The notes beneath the pieces are model-generated. The model made no database searches, was not told the DNA's origin, and worked only from the letters and a program-made list of their open reading frames with translations. Positions 6,688 through 14,810 of a DNA stretch of 20,818 nucleotides are shown here, piece by piece. How positions within the stretch are numbered: position 1 is the stretch's first letter; each line of letters begins with the position of its first letter. The stretch spans positions 1-20,818 of the IMG/VR virus record IMGVR_UViG_3300021961_010940; one strand, 5' to 3'. This stretch comes from a virus. The position numbers and the translations under genes were made by a program.

Positions 6688-7570
6688 CGTTAATCACTCT
6701 TATAAAATCTTCTTCTTCAAGATATTTAGCAAAGCTAAATGATTTTTTTAATCCAGTATAAAAAACTTGTAGCTGATTATTTTGTATTTTATTCCAAAAA
6801 ATATTTTTATTAACTACATCATTTGCAAGTTTTTGTTGTGGATAAATATATTTTTCATCTTCAACTTTTTCCATTCCGTCTTTGAATGTATCATATCCCT
6901 CTGAACAAAAAGCTAAAAATATTCTTTTTGCATTAAAATGCATAGCACAATTAAATGCGCCAACTATTGGATTCCTGTAATCATCTATAAAAAAACTGGC
7001 CCCTTTTGTTATGGGGCTGGCAAACAAATAACTAGGAGTGTTTGTATAAAAGTATTTCATATTTCTATATTTTTTAATATATTCGTGATTGCATCTTTTG
7101 CTTGCAATTAAAATAGGTAAAAATTTTATATTGGTAGGCGGGTTCAATTGATTGATAAGATAGTATTGAGGTACTTTTGCACTTTCCCAAAATCGCAAAG
7201 AGTTATTGACAGATAATACTACTTTTTTTTGAGATATATTTATTTTATCAAATACATTTTTATGATTCTTATAAAATCCATATCCATTTGATACAATTAC
7301 TACTGTTTCCCAATTAAAATTTTCTATTTCAATATCTGGTATATTCAATTTTGAGTTTTTTATTTCATTTTCTACAAGAAGTTTTACTTCTTCTTCATTA
7401 AAATAATTGTTTATATCAATAGGTGAAACATTTGGTTTTTTTGGATTTCTTATCCAAATATCATCTGATTTACAATATTCATTTCTGTCCTCATTTACTT
7501 TTATGTTTACAGTTTCTTTGTCTCCTTCAAAATTAAGGACTGTTACTTTTTTAATTGCTGAATTTGACAC
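6680..7570 (-). CDS. DUF115-like putative glycosyltransferase
   Basis: This is a 296-residue protein. After about 85 polar residues comes a Rossmann-like core. Strand VVIVSNGYGFYKN at 90-102 stands where DUF115/Maf-type proteins have their GxGPSL loop. KVVLSVNNSLRFW at 116-128 and VPQYYLINQ at 133-141 match the 'second strand, then substrate loop' order. GAFNCAMHFNAKRIFLAFCSEGYD at 204-227 matches the 'G-x-x-A...lG-x-k-I-x-L-x-G-x-D' region. This family is related to sialyltransferase-like enzymes and flagellin-modifying Maf proteins; the assignment is by pattern only, and the usual GPSL loop is changed. The start is GTG, 2 bases after the upstream stop, with GGAG 5 bases before it. Placement directly after the giant Thr/Pro/Cys-rich protein suggests that protein may be its target. 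Confidence 0.6.
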   Translation of the reverse strand: MSNSAIKKVTVLNFEGDKETVNIKVNEDRNEYCKSDDIWIRNPKKPNVSPIDINNYFNEEEVKLLVENEIKNSKLNIPDIEIENFNWETVVIVSNGYGFYKNHKNVFDKINISQKKVVLSVNNSLRFWESAKVPQYYLINQLNPPTNIKFLPILIASKRCNHEYIKKYRNMKYFYTNTPSYLFASPITKGASFFIDDYRNPIVGAFNCAMHFNAKRIFLAFCSEGYDTFKDGMEKVEDEKYIYPQQKLANDVVNKNIFWNKIQNNQLQVFYTGLKKSFSFAKYLEEEDFIRVINDE

Positions 7571-7572
7571 AC

Positions 7573-10500
7573 TTACTCTCCAAATATTTCGCCAACATCT
7601 GGTTTTACAGCGTTGTTTTTATCTTGTACTCTTAAAATATTATTTTCTTCTGTTTGTATTTTAACAAAAGGTATTTCAGATATTGCTTTCGAAATAAAAT
7701 CAGAAATTTCTCTATTTTTAATTTCTTGACTCATTTCGCCAACCACATCAACTTGAATTGGCATATTAATTTCTTCGGTTATAATTTGTGGTTTTGCAAG
7801 TTTATTTTTTATATCGTCTAGATTTAAATGAATGTGAGGTGCTCTGCCTAATTTAGAAAATTTCTCTTCAAAACTGAAAGCAAAAGATACAGAGCAATCT
7901 GTAGTAGCAGTTTGTCCAAAAGTGCTTCCTGCGAACGCTGGCTGTTGACAACCACAAATTGCTCCTTCGACTGTAGGGCAGTAATCAGTTTGTGTCCAAG
8001 CTCCAGGAACAGCCCAAGTCCATCCGCAAGTACCACAAGATCCACCTCCACCTCCGCCGCCACCATCACCAGCACACTCTTGAGGTTTGCAAATTGGCGG
8101 AAGTCTTCTTGTGCAAGGTGTTTGGGTTGATGTTTCGAGAACTGGAGGAGCATCTGGATAGGGGCATGCACATTCAACACAGCACCGAGTATTTACTTCA
8201 TCCCCATTTGTGTCTGCATTACAAGGGATCGCAGAATCGCCAAATAAAGCATCGTCTGGCTTTCTACACTTGCAACTACCATCTCCTTCAAGATCAGGAG
8301 CGCACACTGCATTATTTACTAATCTCCACCCTATGCCATTAAGACACAACCACCCACAACATGGCTCTACATCAAGTTCTATGCCCGGACATGCACTTGG
8401 AACTCCATTTGCATCTAGGGGGCCACATGGTTCCCCAAATCCACCTTGATGAACCCATTTGACTTCTCCTAATACATCCATAGCAGTCCAATTGCAAGTG
8501 CCACAACCTTGAGGAGCAGGAGTTGTAGTTGTTAGACAAGCTCTTTGCAAATGTTGTCCAGCATTTCCGGGAGGAGTCGGTGGTACACCAGGACAGTCAC
8601 AGCCGGGAAGTCTTACTGGCGGGAAGACAGTTGGCAAATAGTCATGACAATAATCTATAGCGGAAAGAGCCCATTCATATGGACCGACATCAAGTATACA
8701 AGGCAAGTCAACCAGTTCTCCATTTGCTGGATTTGCAGGGAATGACCCTGGGAACTGATAATATGCTGCCACCCAATTTAAACAAAGGCCAGATGCACCG
8801 CAATTAGCACCACATGGACCATTTTTGACTAATGTATAAATTTTATTTACAGCATCATATTGATATCTACATGCTGTTTGATCATCACATGTAGGATTAT
8901 CAGCAACGTATACACAATTTCCACATCCAGATGGTCGACCAGTAGTGCCTGGAACTGGTGTTGTAGTCACACAACATAATTGAACCAATTCATCTGGATA
9001 TAAAATTGGCACATTCGGCTCGTCTGGAGGGCATTCGCAACCTGCAAGACAGTAATTTGTTGGGCCTTCCCATTCGCCATCCAAAGCTAAACCAGAAACT
9101 CCATAACAATAACAGAAATCTTTATATTCATCTCCGTCATTTGGATTTACTGGTAACAGATTAACCATTTGCTCTGGATCTAAACATTCGCAATCAGGGC
9201 ATCCGGGGCATCCCAAAGAGTCGTCTAAAACCCATCCTGTCCCAGCAAAATAAGTGTAAACACAATTTGTGCCTGTTCCACCACACACAGTTGCATTGAA
9301 AACATAATCACAATAACCACACGTACAGCTAGGAGCAGGAGTTGTAGTAGTTGCACAAAATAAAGTTGCATATCTATCATCCACAATATCTCCACCATAA
9401 GATGGAGGTGGCGGACATTCGCATCCAGGCTGACAATCATCAGAAATGAACTGCCAATGTGGCTCACTGAGACAAGGCAAGTCTCCAGAAATAAATGGAT
9501 CAACATCTGGGACTTCAGGCAATTCGCCTCTTGCAATTCTTACTTCCACTGATTCGCATTGGCAACTAAGTCCATTTAGCTTGAAACAACTGCCGTTGAC
9601 AAAAGACCACGCTGCATTTTCGTACTTATAAATACAGTAATTTTTTGATGTATTGTCTATTACAGAGCATTCGTCATATACCCATTCATAATAACATGTG
9701 CCGCAATCTCCTCCAGGTGTTGGTGTCGGCGTGGGTGTAGGTGTAGGTGTGGGTGTAGGTGTGGGTGTGGGGGAAGGGCTAGGCGAGGGCGGTGTAGGCG
9801 AGGGCGGTGTAGGCGAGGGCGGTGTAGGCGAGGGCGGTGTTGGCGAGGGTGGTGTAGGTGAGGGTGGTGTAGGTGAGGGTGGTGTTGGCGATGGCGGTGT
9901 TGGCGATGGCGGTGTTGGCGATGGCGGTGTTGGCGTAGGTGTTGGTGTCGGCACTGGGCAATCTTGAGGCCTTTGCCCAACTGAATAACCTATTTTTACG
10001 CAAACTCTACTGAAAGTAAAACTTGTGGTACTTGGGGCAATAATATAAAACTTCCAAGGACTTGAATTCAGCGCTTCGCCTGTAAATGTTCCAAGATCTC
10101 CCCCATATGACGGAGCTGGAGCGGGTTCTACTAAAGTTACTCTTCCAGCCGATCTGCTGTTGTTATTGCCATTAGGGGATGGTCTATATTTGCCACTTGT
10201 AAGAGCACCTACAGAATAAATATCAGATGTGCCTGTATCATCAAAATTTATATTTATGGGACCAGAAAAAGAACCATGAGTCGATGAACTTCCCATAAGT
10301 AGAACTGTAGATCCAGCCCCACTTTGTAATAAAAACTTTATAGAGCCATAATCGCCTTTTGTAATTTGGAAATTTGTAATTTGTACAGTAACATTATTAA
10401 TTATTGGTTCGTCGCCTGGACATAATGTACAAACATCTGTTGAGTATGGATATTCTGTTGGAATGCCATTAACTACTGAAACATTAAAATCACAATTTAC

Positions 10501-11547
10501 ACATATATTTGTATTTAAATCTATTCCAACTGGTGTAATTATAATTTCACTTGGAATGTATACTGGAGTAATTACAATAACACTTGGAATATATGGGACA
10601 TTCAAGAATGGAATTGCGCTTGGAATAGGAGGAGTAATAGTGATTTGTGATGGAATTTGAATAGGGCCGAATGGTCCTATGTCCAAACATGGAAATATAA
10701 TTGGCGGAAACTGCAAGTCATTATTAGTATTTACACCAGGTTCACATCGAAGTGGGTCGGGAGGAGGCACATCAGGAACTGGAACTGTTAAATCTAATGG
10801 AATAATAGGTACTAAAGGCTCATTTACTTCAGTCCTTTCTATGCCTGTAGTAGTTATTTCGCATCTTGCAGATACTACTGTTACTGCTGGGTCTACTTTT
10901 ACATTAGGAGCGTATCGGTGTGTGCCGGAAATATTAGTTGTAGTTGAAGTTCCATCCCCGAAATCAATCAAAAATGATTGATATTCTCCAGTGATAATAA
11001 GGTTATAAAATATTAATGTGCCAGTAACGTTATCTTGGCTTAAAGTATAGAAATAAAATGTTACATCAGCGCAAAAGTCATCAACTATAGGATCTAATCT
11101 TGCTAAGTTTCTTATTCGCCAGTCTAATGTTTCTTTGACAGTTGAGTTTTCGACTCCAACAAAATTTTCAAGGTTAACAATAGCTCTTGCAAGTTGATTA
11201 TGATGTTCAGCTAAAACAAACCCTCTTACATATGTGCCAGCAGCATTGAATTTTGTGTGAGATCCGCCTAAATTTCTGATACATCCTAAGAGTCTGATAA
11301 TTTTTCCAGTAGCGTAATCTTTTTCGACGTTATCATAATATATAAGTTCCCCATCAATATTAACAAATCCATTGTCTGCCCAAATTTCAGGTTTGTTAAG
11401 ATCGACTGGAACTATGCCAATTTCAGTAGCCCATGCTTCAAGATTTTCACTTAAAGTGGTTTCTGAGGTGTTATAGACCTGAAAAAGAGTGTAGTCTGAA
11501 TCGTACTCTTTTGGGTATAAAACTTGGGGCGGATAACTTATAGCCAA
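7573..11547 (-). CDS. Giant modular tail/fibre adhesin with PKD, P-domain-like, Pro-stalk and Cys-rich modules
   Basis: This 1324-residue protein has, in order: an N-terminal module shared with the two upstream genes, with AEHHN at 113-117; a PKD-type domain with DFGDGTS at 195-201; a Pro-rich linker with repeated IPSxIxITP (about 298-341); a beta-sandwich at 384-520 resembling a proprotein-convertase P-domain (NFDDTGTSD, then LGTFTGEALNSSPWKFYI); a Pro/Thr/Ser stalk at about 531-612; five Cys-rich modules (about 613-1220) each opening CGxC, three joined by TTTTPAP or TTTPVP linkers; a Gly-rich run; and a non-repetitive C-terminus. The start is TTG at 11547, supported by AAAGG 6 bases upstream and the 10-base gap to the previous stop. 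Such composition suits an elongated virion appendage that binds host surface polymer; target unknown. Cys density implies disulfides or metal binding. Confidence 0.88.
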   Translation of the reverse strand: MAISYPPQVLYPKEYDSDYTLFQVYNTSETTLSENLEAWATEIGIVPVDLNKPEIWADNGFVNIDGELIYYDNVEKDYATGKIIRLLGCIRNLGGSHTKFNAAGTYVRGFVLAEHHNQLARAIVNLENFVGVENSTVKETLDWRIRNLARLDPIVDDFCADVTFYFYTLSQDNVTGTLIFYNLIITGEYQSFLIDFGDGTSTTTNISGTHRYAPNVKVDPAVTVVSARCEITTTGIERTEVNEPLVPIIPLDLTVPVPDVPPPDPLRCEPGVNTNNDLQFPPIIFPCLDIGPFGPIQIPSQITITPPIPSAIPFLNVPYIPSVIVITPVYIPSEIIITPVGIDLNTNICVNCDFNVSVVNGIPTEYPYSTDVCTLCPGDEPIINNVTVQITNFQITKGDYGSIKFLLQSGAGSTVLLMGSSSTHGSFSGPININFDDTGTSDIYSVGALTSGKYRPSPNGNNNSRSAGRVTLVEPAPAPSYGGDLGTFTGEALNSSPWKFYIIAPSTTSFTFSRVCVKIGYSVGQRPQDCPVPTPTPTPTPPSPTPPSPTPPSPTPPSPTPPSPTPPSPTPPSPTPPSPTPPSPTPPSPSPSPTPTPTPTPTPTPTPTPTPGGDCGTCYYEWVYDECSVIDNTSKNYCIYKYENAAWSFVNGSCFKLNGLSCQCESVEVRIARGELPEVPDVDPFISGDLPCLSEPHWQFISDDCQPGCECPPPPSYGGDIVDDRYATLFCATTTTPAPSCTCGYCDYVFNATVCGGTGTNCVYTYFAGTGWVLDDSLGCPGCPDCECLDPEQMVNLLPVNPNDGDEYKDFCYCYGVSGLALDGEWEGPTNYCLAGCECPPDEPNVPILYPDELVQLCCVTTTPVPGTTGRPSGCGNCVYVADNPTCDDQTACRYQYDAVNKIYTLVKNGPCGANCGASGLCLNWVAAYYQFPGSFPANPANGELVDLPCILDVGPYEWALSAIDYCHDYLPTVFPPVRLPGCDCPGVPPTPPGNAGQHLQRACLTTTTPAPQGCGTCNWTAMDVLGEVKWVHQGGFGEPCGPLDANGVPSACPGIELDVEPCCGWLCLNGIGWRLVNNAVCAPDLEGDGSCKCRKPDDALFGDSAIPCNADTNGDEVNTRCCVECACPYPDAPPVLETSTQTPCTRRLPPICKPQECAGDGGGGGGGGSCGTCGWTWAVPGAWTQTDYCPTVEGAICGCQQPAFAGSTFGQTATTDCSVSFAFSFEEKFSKLGRAPHIHLNLDDIKNKLAKPQIITEEINMPIQVDVVGEMSQEIKNREISDFISKAISEIPFVKIQTEENNILRVQDKNNAVKPDVGEIFGE
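8512..8529. repeat. Exact 18-bp direct repeat in linker, copy 1
   Basis: AGGAGCAGGAGTTGTAGT occurs here and again at 9331-9348, in both cases coding (minus strand) for the TTTTPAP linker between Cys-rich modules. The copies are 819 bp apart, two modules, in the same reading frame. Confidence 0.85.
9331..9348. repeat. Exact 18-bp direct repeat in linker, copy 2
   Basis: Second copy of the 18-bp linker repeat described at 8512-8529. In-frame recombination between the copies would remove exactly two Cys-rich modules. Confidence 0.85.
9716..9771 (-). repeat. 6-bp repeats coding for a Pro-Thr dipeptide tract
   Basis: A run of GGTGTA/GGTGTG-type hexamers encodes alternating Pro and Thr (minus strand) on the C-terminal side of the PPSPT array. 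It is much richer in GC than the surrounding DNA. Confidence 0.85.
9781..9930 (-). repeat. Ten 15-bp tandem repeats coding for PPSPT units
   Basis: Ten consecutive 15-bp units, e.g. AGGCGAGGGCGGTGT on the plus strand, encode the PPSPT stalk on the minus strand. Variants are grouped: four identical units (9781-9840), one intermediate (9841-9855), two identical (9856-9885), three identical (9886-9930). This pattern indicates recent local duplication by slippage or unequal exchange. The unit length keeps the reading frame, so copy number can change without breaking the protein. Confidence 0.93.
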
Positions 11548-11557
11548 TTTTTACCTT

Positions 11558-13777
11558 TCAATATGTTGTCATAATCCATTGGTTTCCATCTGGTCTACTA
11601 TTTAGTTTAGTAAATGTTAAGTCTAATTCATTAAATTTTGTATAAGCATTTGAACTGTAATCAAAACTTAGATATGCATTTCTATCACCATCTGTAGATG
11701 CCAGAAGCGTATTTGTTTCATCATCGTAATCAACTACAGAAGTATCTTGCATTTGCTTGAATTGAACTGAGTTGATTCCAGGGCCACCAGTCCTCCAAAC
11801 ATCTAAGTTGGTATCATATTGTGAAACAGATCCGCTATTGTTGAAAAAGAATAAACCGCTGGTCAAATTTACTAATTGGCCTTCTAGTTTTACTGACCCT
11901 AGCATATCTCCTAATTTTTTGAATCCTCCTATATCATTTCCTTGTGATTGGAATGATTCGTAAAATAGAATTATTCTGAAATTTTCGCCAACAAAATCAT
12001 TTTTCAGAATATATGCTGTTTGATCTCGATTAGCTGTTCTATATGTTGAGAAATATCCGTATTCTGATTCACCAGAAGAATTAAATTCAGCAGCGTTTTC
12101 TTGTAATTCAGTTGCTTGTCCTAAAAAGTCTTCAGAAGTAAACGAAGCAGCTAGTATAGTGTTTGTAAGAGTATTGTGTATTTGTATGCTTTCCCAATTT
12201 GTAATAGACAAACCAGGAGATTGATTTGTAGTAAGGTTGCCAAGCATGAAATAGCTTAGATCCCCGAAATCGAAAGCAACCCAGTTCCAAGGTCTTGTAA
12301 ATGTTTTAAAACTGTTATAAGTTTCTAAGTATCCATTATACTCTACTGATATTATTTCTTCGATTGATATTGGCTGTGTAGCGTTTCGCCCTGTAGCATA
12401 ATATAAAAGACAAGAACCGCTAAGTCCTGACACAACGTTTCCAATAGATTTTGCAAAAGTGTTACGTTTAAATTCTCTTACTAATTGCGCTGTATTTAAA
12501 TATTGCCCTTCTAAGAAAAGTGGATTTACATTTATTGAACAAAATGAATTCTGTTTAGTTTTAAAAACTTCAGTAGTAAATCCCATTTCTGAACTTTGAA
12601 TTACATTTGTAGAATCACCAAAAAATGTAAACAACCATATATTTGTTCTTTCTACGATATTAAAATAAGAATCAAAATTTGTAATTCTGAAAGATTGGTT
12701 TTCTGTATCACATCTTAGAGATATGTCATAGACTCCGCCAACGCTGTATAAAGCACTTGTTGTAGAGCTATTTGCATGATCTATATCATCAGATAAAAAC
12801 CATGTATAAGTAATTATTGGATCTAGGATTTTGCCAGATTCATCTGTAAGTTCACCATTATTTTCTACAGTAATTACTATTTGTAATCCAACTGGACTTT
12901 TGAAAATTCCATTAATAGGTTGTTGCAGCCCAGTGGTTAGTACAGATAATGTTGATTCATTTGGTGCTGGATATCTAGCATTAATTAGATCTCTAATAAG
13001 ATAAGTATCTTCGCCAAAATCATTAACAACACGCAATGAAACCGAATATATTCCTGGAGTTGTGTAAGTTTTTACAATAGTACCACCGTCTGTATCTTCT
13101 ATTATAGAATTTACATCTTGCACTGGAACTTCATCTGTGTATTCTTTATAAACAATATTGCTACCAGTTGCATCTCCAAAGTCCCAAAAAAACTTAATTT
13201 CATTTTTTGGTATTTGATCACCAAGTCTAATGCTCTGATTAGTAAAAGTGCAAGTAAGAGGAGCAAGTCCTAATCTTTTATCAACTGTAAACCATGCTTT
13301 TGGTTCAAAAGCTAATCTGGTAGCACAATTTGTTCGAGCTTCAATAGTACCTTGTGTTGGCACACAAGCTGCTTTTCTATCATCAATTCTTTTGCCTGCA
13401 TACTGTTGAATTGCTTTTATAGATTCTTTAATAGAGTTATGATGTTCTGCCATAACATTCATAACAACAGTCGTTACTATGCTAGGCTTATCAGAATCAA
13501 CAAATCCATCTAATTTTGTTAATCCAGAAAATATATTGTTTGCAAAAGATGTATAGTAAAAAGATAGTGCTCTTAGATCTGGTTCTGAACATTGCTCAAC
13601 TAAAGTAATGATTCCATTTGGCGGAAATAAACTTGTTTTGTCTTGATCAAATTCTACTTGTATTTCTTGATCGCCAGCCATGTAGTCTCTAGCGAGTTTC
13701 AGGTATACAGAGTCTTTGACAGAGTATAAATTTGTGTCGTTGTCTAAAGATACAGGATAATTTATTTCTGGAATCAT
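11558..13777 (-). CDS. PKD-domain tail/fibre protein (middle paralogue)
   Basis: This is a 739-residue protein. Residues about 30-130 are the shared N-terminal module, with FPPNGIITL at 51-59 and MAEHHNSIK at 109-117. A PKD domain follows (about 158-268) with FFWDFGDATGS at 196-206 and PGIYSVSLRV at 241-250. A second, more divergent PKD-like domain has ITYTWFLSDD and GGVYDISLRC before about residue 350. The remaining 370 or so residues are beta-rich and unknown; near the end, phrases such as Y-D-T-N-L-D-V-W-R-T-G-G resemble kelch or propeller blades, but too few are seen to call. The protein is probably virion-surface, with the PKD folds acting as spacers. The stop of the upstream gene is one base before its ATG, so coupling is likely; its own ribosome-binding site is weak. 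Confidence 0.87.
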   Translation of the reverse strand: MIPEINYPVSLDNDTNLYSVKDSVYLKLARDYMAGDQEIQVEFDQDKTSLFPPNGIITLVEQCSEPDLRALSFYYTSFANNIFSGLTKLDGFVDSDKPSIVTTVVMNVMAEHHNSIKESIKAIQQYAGKRIDDRKAACVPTQGTIEARTNCATRLAFEPKAWFTVDKRLGLAPLTCTFTNQSIRLGDQIPKNEIKFFWDFGDATGSNIVYKEYTDEVPVQDVNSIIEDTDGGTIVKTYTTPGIYSVSLRVVNDFGEDTYLIRDLINARYPAPNESTLSVLTTGLQQPINGIFKSPVGLQIVITVENNGELTDESGKILDPIITYTWFLSDDIDHANSSTTSALYSVGGVYDISLRCDTENQSFRITNFDSYFNIVERTNIWLFTFFGDSTNVIQSSEMGFTTEVFKTKQNSFCSINVNPLFLEGQYLNTAQLVREFKRNTFAKSIGNVVSGLSGSCLLYYATGRNATQPISIEEIISVEYNGYLETYNSFKTFTRPWNWVAFDFGDLSYFMLGNLTTNQSPGLSITNWESIQIHNTLTNTILAASFTSEDFLGQATELQENAAEFNSSGESEYGYFSTYRTANRDQTAYILKNDFVGENFRIILFYESFQSQGNDIGGFKKLGDMLGSVKLEGQLVNLTSGLFFFNNSGSVSQYDTNLDVWRTGGPGINSVQFKQMQDTSVVDYDDETNTLLASTDGDRNAYLSFDYSSNAYTKFNELDLTFTKLNSRPDGNQWIMTTY

Positions 13778-13778
13778 T

Positions 13779-14807
13779 TTATGTTACCATGATAGTTTCA
13801 GTTAAAAATACTCTTAGTACTCTTTGTCCTACAAGTTCAATTAATACTGAAGCATCATAAGAGCCGGGATTTTCATATTGATGCTGTGCTGTATGTATGT
13901 TTGGATTTGTTATCAAAGAAGTCGTTCCATCTCCAAATTGCCACAATCTATTTGTAATTTCCGCTCTAGTCTGATCAACAAACAAAAAATTTGTTGGCTC
14001 CATGTTTGATTTGGCTGCCGTTTTTTTTGAAACACCTACAAGTGGGCTTGCGTATGTAAAAGGCAAAGCATAATCATTTGCAACGCTGATGTATTCTTTT
14101 TTTGTTGTAAATCCTTGAGCACCCAAAGCTGTTATTACTCTAAATGTAATAGTATAATTGCCTGGAGCTTCATACGTATGAGTTGGATTCTTGTCAAATG
14201 AACTGCCGCCATCTCCAAACTCCCAAAAGAATCTAATCGCATTTGAATTACTAAATGTATGGAAGTTAACAGTAAGAGGTGGAGCGCCAACAGTTGGAAA
14301 AGCTCTGAATAATGCTTTAGGGGAAAGTATTTTTGATTCTTGAATCTTGAGAAGGCCAGTCAAAGTATCTTCTCCAACTGCTTCCTCAACACCTAAATAT
14401 GTTTCAAGATTTATAATTGCATCTTTTATTGAGTTATGATGCTCAGCCATAACTCCAGCTTCTACTGCTGTTCCTACAGGCCAAACACTTTGTTTTGTTG
14501 AACAAAAGCCTCGTATTAGTTGTGTAAAAGTATTATTTGTTCTTTTATTGTAATAAACTAATTCAGAATTTAATCCTATTTTATCTCTCAGAAAAAGTCT
14601 CAATATTCCTTTCTCTGGAAATTTTAGAGCATCATTATCTGGTACAACAATAAGTTGATCACTGACTGAAATGAATTGTAATGTTTTGCTTGAAGCAAGA
14701 TTTTTAGCTTCGTACAATGTTTCATAATTATCAATAGCGCTTTTGTAAACTGATAAATCACCAGCTACATAACCTGAATCATATGATGTTATTTTTTCTA
14801 TTGCCAT
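13779..14807 (-). CDS. Two-PKD tail/fibre protein (shortest paralogue)
   Basis: This is a 342-residue protein. It has the shared N-terminal module with FPEKGILRLFL at 63-73, E-L-V-Y-Y at 82-86, a RGF turn at 99-101 and VMAEHHNSIKDAI at 119-131. The region reads like the small beta-barrel found in many phage structural proteins ('P-x-x-G-x-I...E-x-I-x-Y...RG...GT'), followed by a helix. PKD domain 1 is at about 163-243 (FFWEFGDGGSS at 193-203, APGNYTITFRV at 214-224). PKD domain 2 is at about 272-341 (LWQFGDGTTS at 288-297, NPGSYDASVLI at 313-323). It has no catalytic motif. It starts three bases after the TAG of the coiled-coil gene. This is likely the ancestral-size version of the two larger downstream neighbours. 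Confidence 0.88.
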   Translation of the reverse strand: MAIEKITSYDSGYVAGDLSVYKSAIDNYETLYEAKNLASSKTLQFISVSDQLIVVPDNDALKFPEKGILRLFLRDKIGLNSELVYYNKRTNNTFTQLIRGFCSTKQSVWPVGTAVEAGVMAEHHNSIKDAIINLETYLGVEEAVGEDTLTGLLKIQESKILSPKALFRAFPTVGAPPLTVNFHTFSNSNAIRFFWEFGDGGSSFDKNPTHTYEAPGNYTITFRVITALGAQGFTTKKEYISVANDYALPFTYASPLVGVSKKTAAKSNMEPTNFLFVDQTRAEITNRLWQFGDGTTSLITNPNIHTAQHQYENPGSYDASVLIELVGQRVLRVFLTETIMVT

Positions 14808-14810
14808 ATA

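Larger units (their letters stand above)
7880..9711 (-). repeat. Five divergent Cys-rich modules with Thr/Pro linkers
   Basis: Protein-level repeats of about 128, 133, 140 and 155 residues, plus a shortened fifth, begin near 9711, 9327, 8928, 8508 and 8037. Each starts C-G-x-C followed by an aromatic. The fuller ones continue with C...C-x-Y-x-Y, a C-x-C pair, then C-x-C-P and a Cys just before the Thr/Pro linker. At DNA level only the linkers are well conserved. Confidence 0.75.

Noticed and set aside
7912-8449. Overlapping plus-strand ORFs across the Cys-rich region
   Set aside because: Antisense to the long minus-strand gene, with no plausible ribosome sites or recognisable protein sequence.
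9627-9634. TATAAATA on the plus strand
   Set aside because: It is antisense inside the Cys-rich module region with no plus-strand gene after it; it is probably chance in AT-rich sequence.
9781-9930. CRISPR-like array
   Set aside because: Units are contiguous 15-bp coding repeats without spacers.
9698-9967. Plus-strand ORF coding for a Gly-Val-Gly-Glu repeat protein
   Set aside because: It is the antisense shadow of the PPSPT stalk; the repeat leaves both strands open. The minus-strand frame fits a 1324-residue gene, and no ribosome site supports the plus ORF.
9779-10003. Minus-strand alternative frames with Ala-Asn-Thr or His-Arg repeats across the Pro stalk
   Set aside because: These are out-of-frame readings of the 15-bp array within the confirmed gene.
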